From contig CAINEG010000003.1 of assembly GCA_903847655.1 (NCBI GenBank), positions 1 through 10,632 on the forward strand: a stretch of DNA of 10,632 nucleotides, written 5' to 3'. How positions within the stretch are numbered: position 1 is the first letter of the stretch; the number at the start of each line of letters is the position of its first letter. This stretch comes from an uncultured Bacteroidota bacterium. GTDB taxonomy: Bacteria; Bacteroidota; Bacteroidia; Chitinophagales; Chitinophagaceae. This document shows, piece after piece, positions 7,189 to 10,632 of this stretch. Below the pieces are notes generated by a model, which ran no database searches, was not told the DNA's origin, and worked only from the letters and a program-made list of their open reading frames with translations. Both the position numbers and the translations under genes were made by a program.

Positions 7189-7196
7189 CAAAGCTA
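7189..7196 (-). promoter_or_regulatory. -7-like box abutting the start of the secreted-protein gene
   Basis: TAGCTTTG on the minus strand is an exact TAnnTTTG match followed by C, but only 4 nt separate it from the ATG at 7184. Transcription would then begin at or within the start codon, giving a leaderless mRNA. No -33 element is evident. The alternative is that this is a chance match and the true promoter lies further upstream. Confidence 0.33.
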
Positions 7197-7221
7197 TGTA
7201 TAAAATATGAACCGCTTTTAT

Positions 7222-7229
7222 TACCTTTG
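7222..7229 (+). promoter_or_regulatory. Candidate -7 box of thrS
   Basis: TACCTTTG followed by C, an exact match to TAnnTTTG, ending 24 nt before the thrS ATG. It predicts a leader of about 20 nt, too short for a T-box or an E. coli-type ThrRS operator. No TTTG is seen at the usual -33 distance. Confidence 0.52.
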
Positions 7230-7253
7230 CGTACATTTATTTAGACAAAAAAC

Positions 7254-9194
7254 ATGCTTCAAATTCAATTTCCAGATGGTGCAGTGCGTTCTTACGAAAA
7301 AGGGATTACTGCTTTAGGTATTGCAAAGTCGATTAGTGAAGGGTTGGCAAAGAAGGTATTGGCAGCTTCTGTCAATGGAGAAGTCTATGATGCCACCCGT
7401 GCCATCAATGAAGACGCAGCCTTAAAATTACTCACCTGGGACGATGCGGATGGTAAAAATACCTTCTGGCATTCTTCTGCGCACTTACTCGCAGAAGCTG
7501 TAGAAATGCAATTTCCTGGTGCAAAATTTTGGGTAGGGCCTGCATTGGAGAAAGGCTTTTACTATGATATTGATTTAGGCGATAAAACCATTAAAGAAGA
7601 AGACGTTTTATTGCTTGAAAAAAAGATGAATGAATTGGCCAAGCAGGCCAATGCCTATATCCGTAAAGAAATGTCCAAGGCAGAAGCCATTGCTTATTTT
7701 ACGGAGAAAAAGGATGAATACAAATTAGATTTATTGTCAGGCTTAGAAGATGGCAGTATTACTTTTTATACACAAGGGGCTTTTACCGATTTATGTCGTG
7801 GACCACATATTCCTAATACAGGTTTTATTAAAGCCATCAAAATCACCAATATTGCAGGAGCCTTTTGGAAAGGCGATGAAAAAAATAAAATGTTGACAAG
7901 GGTATATGGCATTACTTTCCCGAATCAAAAAGAATTGGATGAATATTTGTTATTATTAGAAGAAGCCAAGAAAAGAGATCACCGTAAACTAGGAAAAGAA
8001 TTAGGCATTTATACCATGGATGATGATGTAGGGCCTGGTCTTCCTTTATGGATGCCGAACGGAACTATTATTATTGAAGAGTTAGAAAATTTAGCCAAAC
8101 AAACAGAAGAGGATGCGGGCTACAAGCGAGTAGTGACGCCACATATAGCCAAAGAGAGTATGTACATTAAGAGTGGTCACTTACCTTATTATCAAGATAG
8201 TATGTTCCCTCCAATGGAATTGGATGGTACGAAGTATTATTTAAAAGCAATGAACTGTCCGCATCATCATAAAATTTTTGAAGCGGAACCTAAAAGTTAT
8301 AAAGATATGCCACTTCGTTTAGCGGAGTATGGTACTTGTTATAGATATGAGCAAAGCGGAGAATTGTTTGGCTTAATGCGTGTGCGTTGTTTACACATGA
8401 ACGATGCACATATTTATTGTACTAAAGAACAATTTGCACAAGAGTTCAGAGCGGTGAATGAAATGTATTTAAAGTATTTCAAAATTTTTGGCATTGATAA
8501 ATACGTGATGCGTTTAAGTTTACATGATCCAAAAAAATTAGGACAGAAATATATTAACGAACCAGAACTTTGGTTAGAAACAGAAGCCATGGTACGTGCG
8601 GTCTTAATTGAAACAGGAACACCTTTTGTAGAAGTGCAAGATGAAGGTGCTTTTTACGGACCCAAAATTGATGTTCAAATTTGGAGTATCATTGGAAGAG
8701 AATTTACATTGGCGACCAATCAAGTTGATTTTGCACAAGGCAAAAGGTTTAATTTAAGTTTTACCAATAAAGACAATGAACCAGAAACCCCATTGATCAT
8801 TCACCGTGCACCTTTAGGAACCCACGAACGTTTTATTGGCTTTTTATTGGAGCATTATGCGGGCAAGTTCCCAGTTTGGTTAGCTCCGATGCAAGTTAAA
8901 ATTTTACCTATTAGTGATAAGTTCATGCCTTATGCGGAAGAAGTGTTGGCAGAATTAAAAAAAGCAGGGGTGCGTGTAGCCATTGATGATAGAAATGAAA
9001 AAATTGGAAAGAAAATCAGAGACACAGAAATTATGAAAGTGCCTTATATGTTGGTGATTGGAGAGAAGGAAGTCGCCGAAAATAAATTGTCAGTGCGCAG
9101 ACAGGGGAAGGGAGACATGGGGATGCTGGACAAATCAACCTTTTTGGCACAAGTGGTAGAAGAAATTGAACAAAGAAGGGCTCCTGCGGAATAA
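7254..9194 (+). CDS. thrS: Threonyl-tRNA synthetase (646 aa)
   Basis: Charges tRNA-Thr and hydrolyses mischarged Ser-tRNA-Thr. Seen: TGS domain (1-62); editing domain with HSSAH (H73, H77) and DLCRGPH (C181, H185), the four residues of the editing site; class II catalytic core with motif 2 YRYEQSGELFGLMRVR (363-378, R364); zinc ligands C335 in MNCPHH, H386 in NDAH and H517 in IIHRAPLGTHER, which match E. coli C334, H385 and H511; motif 3 to about 530; anticodon-binding domain (about 545-640, with VRVAIDDR). All key residues are present and length equals the family norm of about 640. The start is the first ATG, 24 nt after a -7 box, and it gives the TGS domain its usual N-terminus. No terminator separates thrS from infC (62 bp), so read-through is likely. 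Confidence 0.98.
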   Translation: MLQIQFPDGAVRSYEKGITALGIAKSISEGLAKKVLAASVNGEVYDATRAINEDAALKLLTWDDADGKNTFWHSSAHLLAEAVEMQFPGAKFWVGPALEKGFYYDIDLGDKTIKEEDVLLLEKKMNELAKQANAYIRKEMSKAEAIAYFTEKKDEYKLDLLSGLEDGSITFYTQGAFTDLCRGPHIPNTGFIKAIKITNIAGAFWKGDEKNKMLTRVYGITFPNQKELDEYLLLLEEAKKRDHRKLGKELGIYTMDDDVGPGLPLWMPNGTIIIEELENLAKQTEEDAGYKRVVTPHIAKESMYIKSGHLPYYQDSMFPPMELDGTKYYLKAMNCPHHHKIFEAEPKSYKDMPLRLAEYGTCYRYEQSGELFGLMRVRCLHMNDAHIYCTKEQFAQEFRAVNEMYLKYFKIFGIDKYVMRLSLHDPKKLGQKYINEPELWLETEAMVRAVLIETGTPFVEVQDEGAFYGPKIDVQIWSIIGREFTLATNQVDFAQGKRFNLSFTNKDNEPETPLIIHRAPLGTHERFIGFLLEHYAGKFPVWLAPMQVKILPISDKFMPYAEEVLAELKKAGVRVAIDDRNEKIGKKIRDTEIMKVPYMLVIGEKEVAENKLSVRRQGKGDMGMLDKSTFLAQVVEEIEQRRAPAE

Positions 9195-9256
9195 TGAAGC
9201 ACCATATCAGAACAATGACTATCTTTACAAAACTTAAATAAACGTTTAATTACTTA

Positions 9257-9838
9257 ATGGCATTACCGAACAGAGGACCCAGATTTAACCCAAGGTTTCA
9301 AAGACAACAAGAACCAGAGCATCGCATTAATGATCGCATTCGTGTTCCACAAATTAGATTGGTTGGAGACAACATTACAGTGGGGGTTTACAATACTCAA
9401 GAAGCGCTGAAAATAGCGGCAGACCAAGGTTTGGACCTAGTGGAGATTTCTCCAACAGCCGATCCCCCAGTTTGTAAAGTCATCGATTATAAGAAATTTC
9501 TTTACGAAAAAAAGCGTAAGGAAAAGGAAATGAAAGCGAATTCAAAGCAGTCAGAGATCAAAGAAATTCGTTTCACCCCAGGTACCGATGACCATGATTT
9601 TGATTTTAAAGCAAAACACGCAGAGAAATTTTTACAAGACGGCAATAAGGTAAAAGCCTATGTTCAGTTCAAGGGGCGTGCCATCATGTTCCAAGACCGT
9701 GGACAATTGCTATTATTGAAATTTGCAGAGCGTTTGGCCGAAGCGGGTACTTTAGAAAGTATGCCTAAATTAGAAGGAAAAAGGATGTTTGCCATTTTTC
9801 AACCAAAAGCTGGGGGTAAAAAGAAAGCGGCTTCTTAA
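9257..9838 (+). CDS. infC: Translation initiation factor IF-3 (193 aa)
   Basis: Binds the 30S subunit, blocks premature joining of 50S and checks start-codon pairing. Seen: N-domain (about 23-85: RINDRIRVPQIRLVG, LDLVEISPTADPPVCKVIDYKKF), lysine-rich linker helix (85-100), C-domain (about 101-183: IKEIRFTPGTDDHDFDFKAKHAEKFL, KLEGKRM). It carries an Arg/Pro/Gln-rich N-terminal extension of about 20 residues and a basic tail GGKKKAAS. The start is an ordinary ATG; an in-frame TAA at 9239-9241 and no ATT, ATC or CTG in between rule out the rare-codon start used in E. coli for IF-3 self-regulation, unless translation starts internally. A TATCTTTA sequence at 9220-9227 weakly resembles a -7 box. 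A strong terminator follows 30 nt after the stop. Confidence 0.97.
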   Translation: MALPNRGPRFNPRFQRQQEPEHRINDRIRVPQIRLVGDNITVGVYNTQEALKIAADQGLDLVEISPTADPPVCKVIDYKKFLYEKKRKEKEMKANSKQSEIKEIRFTPGTDDHDFDFKAKHAEKFLQDGNKVKAYVQFKGRAIMFQDRGQLLLLKFAERLAEAGTLESMPKLEGKRMFAIFQPKAGGKKKAAS

Positions 9839-9868
9839 ATAACTAACTGATAATCAATCTCTTTATAC

Positions 9869-9904
9869 AAGAGTGCTTCTTTCATTAGAAGCACTCTTTT
9901 TTTT
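9869..9904 (+). terminator. Strong intrinsic terminator after infC
   Basis: A perfect 12-bp stem (9869-9880 with 9887-9898), 6-nt loop TTCATT, and a T-tract of eight running through 9904. It ends the thrS-infC transcript before rpmI. Just upstream, CTCTT (9859-9863) could pair with AAGAG (9869-9873), the base of the terminator's 5' arm, forming a competing small hairpin. That would permit attenuation, but the competing hairpin is far weaker. Confidence 0.9.
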
Positions 9905-9932
9905 GCTATATCATTATTCCAACGTACCTTCG
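9902..9932 (+). promoter_or_regulatory. Promoter of rpmI-rplT, starting in the terminator T-tract
   Basis: TTTG at 9902-9905, a 19-bp spacer, then TACCTTCG at 9925-9932. The -33 half is exact, the -7 half matches TAnnTTTG at all but one fixed position, and the spacing is the expected length. It predicts a start near 9938 and a leader of about 75 nt. Its -33 element is made from the last T residues of the infC terminator plus the next G. Confidence 0.6.
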
Positions 9933-9936
9933 CCGT

Positions 9937-10007
9937 CCATTTCCCACATGGCCCAAAAAGTGTTCCGCCCGTGCAGAACCGCCAGCAGGGAGTAATCGAT
10001 AAGATTA
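9937..10007 (+). promoter_or_regulatory. Foldable rpmI leader, candidate ribosomal-protein autoregulatory element
   Basis: This GC-richer stretch in an AT-rich intergenic region can form three hairpins. The first is CCAT/ATGG (9937-9940 with 9948-9951). The second is GTTC-GC/GC-GAAC with one C-A mismatch and a CCGT tetraloop (9962-9979). The third is TAATC/GATTA (9993-9997 with 10003-10007), ending 5 nt before the rpmI ATG. Loop bases TTCCC (9941-9945) can pair with GGGAG (9988-9992), suggesting a pseudoknot. L20 is known to repress rpmI-rplT through an mRNA pseudoknot in E. coli; whether this leader does the same is inference. The structures were drawn by eye without energies. Confidence 0.35.
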
Positions 10008-10012
10008 TAATA

Positions 10013-10213
10013 ATGCCAAAAGTAAAAACTAACTCGAGCGCAAAAAAGCGTTTCAAAGTTACTGGAACCGGTGAAATCACCTTCCAAAAAGCCTTCAAAA
10101 GACACATTCTTACCAAGAAATCAACTAAGCGCAAAAGAGCGATGAGAAAAAAAGGACTTGTTGGGTCAACTAACAAAGACTTCGTTCTACGTTTATTAAG
10201 ATTGAAAGGATAG
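10013..10213 (+). CDS. rpmI: 50S ribosomal protein bL35 (66 aa)
   Basis: Small basic protein of the large ribosomal subunit. The sequence [20 protein letters not shown] (1-20) is the family signature, followed by [20 protein letters not shown] (26-45); 66 residues is the normal bL35 length. An in-frame ATG at 9971 would add 14 residues (MQNRQQ...), but the family begins at MPK, and the upstream ATG falls inside the predicted leader structure. There is no Shine-Dalgarno; the start is preceded by an A/T-rich TTATAATA run, as usual in Bacteroidota. Followed after 96 bp by rplT in the conserved infC-rpmI-rplT order. Confidence 0.97.
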   Translation: MPKVKTNSSAKKRFKVTGTGEITFQKAFKRHILTKKSTKRKRAMRKKGLVGSTNKDFVLRLLRLKG

Positions 10214-10309
10214 TCAAACACTTAACTAAGTAAGGTTTATTTAAACAAAATTTAATTCACCGGATCCGATCATCAACTTGATAAAACAGGATTCAAAAAA
10301 ATATTAATT
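10214..10309 (+). other. rpmI-rplT spacer with short palindromes
   Basis: This 96-bp spacer has no terminator and no exact -7 box, so rplT is probably read from the rpmI transcript. It holds ACTTA-AC-TAAGT (10220-10231), GTTTA-TT-TAAAC (10235-10246) and an 8-bp palindrome CGGATCCG (10261-10268), an unusually GC-rich patch for this spacer. The 2-nt loops make the first two poor RNA hairpins. No function can be assigned. Confidence 0.35.
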
Positions 10310-10632
10310 ATGCCACGTTCAAAAAATGCCGTTGCATCGAGAGCAAGAAGAAAAAAGATATTCGAACAAGCGAAAGGTTTTTATGGTAAACGTAAAAACG
10401 TTTATACCGTTGCCAAAAACGTATTAGAGAAAGGTTTAACTTATGCTTATGTAGGTCGTAAGTTGAAAAAGCGTGAGTACCGTACTTTATGGATTGCGCG
10501 TATTAATGCAGCAGTGCGTGAAGAAGGTCTTACTTACAGCCAATTCATTAACCTTTTAGCAAAGAAAGGATCTGATTTAAACCGTAAGGTTTTAGCAGAC
10601 TTAGCAATGAACGAGCCAGCAAGCTTCAAAGC
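10310..10632 (+). CDS. rplT: 50S ribosomal protein bL20, N-terminal 107 residues (3' end outside the window)
   Basis: Binds 23S rRNA early in large-subunit assembly and, in bacteria studied, represses its own operon by binding mRNA. Seen: [36 protein letters not shown] basic N-terminal helix (1-32), then the globular part with [41 protein letters not shown] (47-87) and [17 protein letters not shown] (90-106). About 7-10 residues are missing against the usual 114-118. The reading frame is open to the window edge. The start codon is the ATG after an A/T-rich stretch, and it gives the family's conserved N-terminus. Confidence 0.97.
   Translation, partial: MPRSKNAVASRARRKKIFEQAKGFYGKRKNVYTVAKNVLEKGLTYAYVGRKLKKREYRTLWIARINAAVREEGLTYSQFINLLAKKGSDLNRKVLADLAMNEPASFK

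Noticed and set aside
7230..7253. T-box or ThrRS operator in front of thrS
   Set aside because: The predicted leader is only about 20 nt, with no room for either structure.
9220..9227. TATCTTTA as a promoter for infC
   Set aside because: It has one mismatch in the -7 box and no -33 element; thrS-infC read-through explains infC expression.
9239..9256. Rare-codon start for infC as in E. coli
   Set aside because: Codons between the in-frame TAA and the ATG are ACG, TTT, AAT, TAC and TTA; none is a plausible rare start of the IF-3 type.
9971..10012. In-frame ATG upstream of rpmI that would add 14 residues to bL35
   Set aside because: The bL35 family starts at MPKxKT; the extension is unlike any bL35 and lies in the predicted leader.
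9835..10221. 128-codon minus-strand frame across the infC-rpmI region
   Set aside because: It is antisense to rpmI and to a strong terminator, has no recognisable domain, and spans the promoter and leader.

Overview
The window looks like ordinary core chromosome of a Bacteroidota bacterium, probably Chitinophagales/Chitinophagaceae. That assignment is inferred from AT-rich codon use, the lack of Shine-Dalgarno sequences, Bacteroidota-type -7 boxes (TAnnTTTG) in front of several genes, and the flavour of the NagB, ABC-F and secreted hypothetical proteins. I see no insertion sequence, CRISPR array, prophage, tRNA or rRNA. No gene-free stretch exceeds 200 bp.

Left block (1-5388, all minus strand). 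Reading in the direction of transcription: a YheS-like ABC-F ribosome-associated ATPase (5388-3427); pfkA and pyk, 22 bp apart and evidently one glycolytic operon (3230-767); a clear intrinsic terminator (731-762); then the start of nagB, which runs off the left edge. NagB makes fructose-6-phosphate, PfkA phosphorylates it and Pyk closes lower glycolysis, so amino-sugar entry sits beside two control steps of glycolysis.

Middle block (5461-7184). A small lipoprotein related to DUF3347 (+) converges on a secreted three-part hypothetical protein (-); their stop codons overlap in a shared TTAA. Both flanking intergenic regions (5389-5460 and 7185-7253) carry divergent promoter elements.

Right block (7254-10632, plus strand). 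This is the conserved translation cluster thrS-infC-rpmI-rplT; rplT is cut by the window edge. A strong terminator follows infC, and a near-consensus promoter begins inside its T-tract. rpmI-rplT therefore probably forms its own transcription unit with a GC-richer, foldable leader of about 75 nt in front of rpmI.

I do not see a previously undescribed multi-gene system. The items most worth checking are the infC/rpmI terminator-promoter-leader arrangement as a possible ribosomal-protein autoregulatory element, the potassium-independence signature in pyruvate kinase, departures from invariant motif residues in PfkA, NagB and the second ABC-F Walker A, and the DUF3347-like lipoprotein that lacks the family's cysteines.
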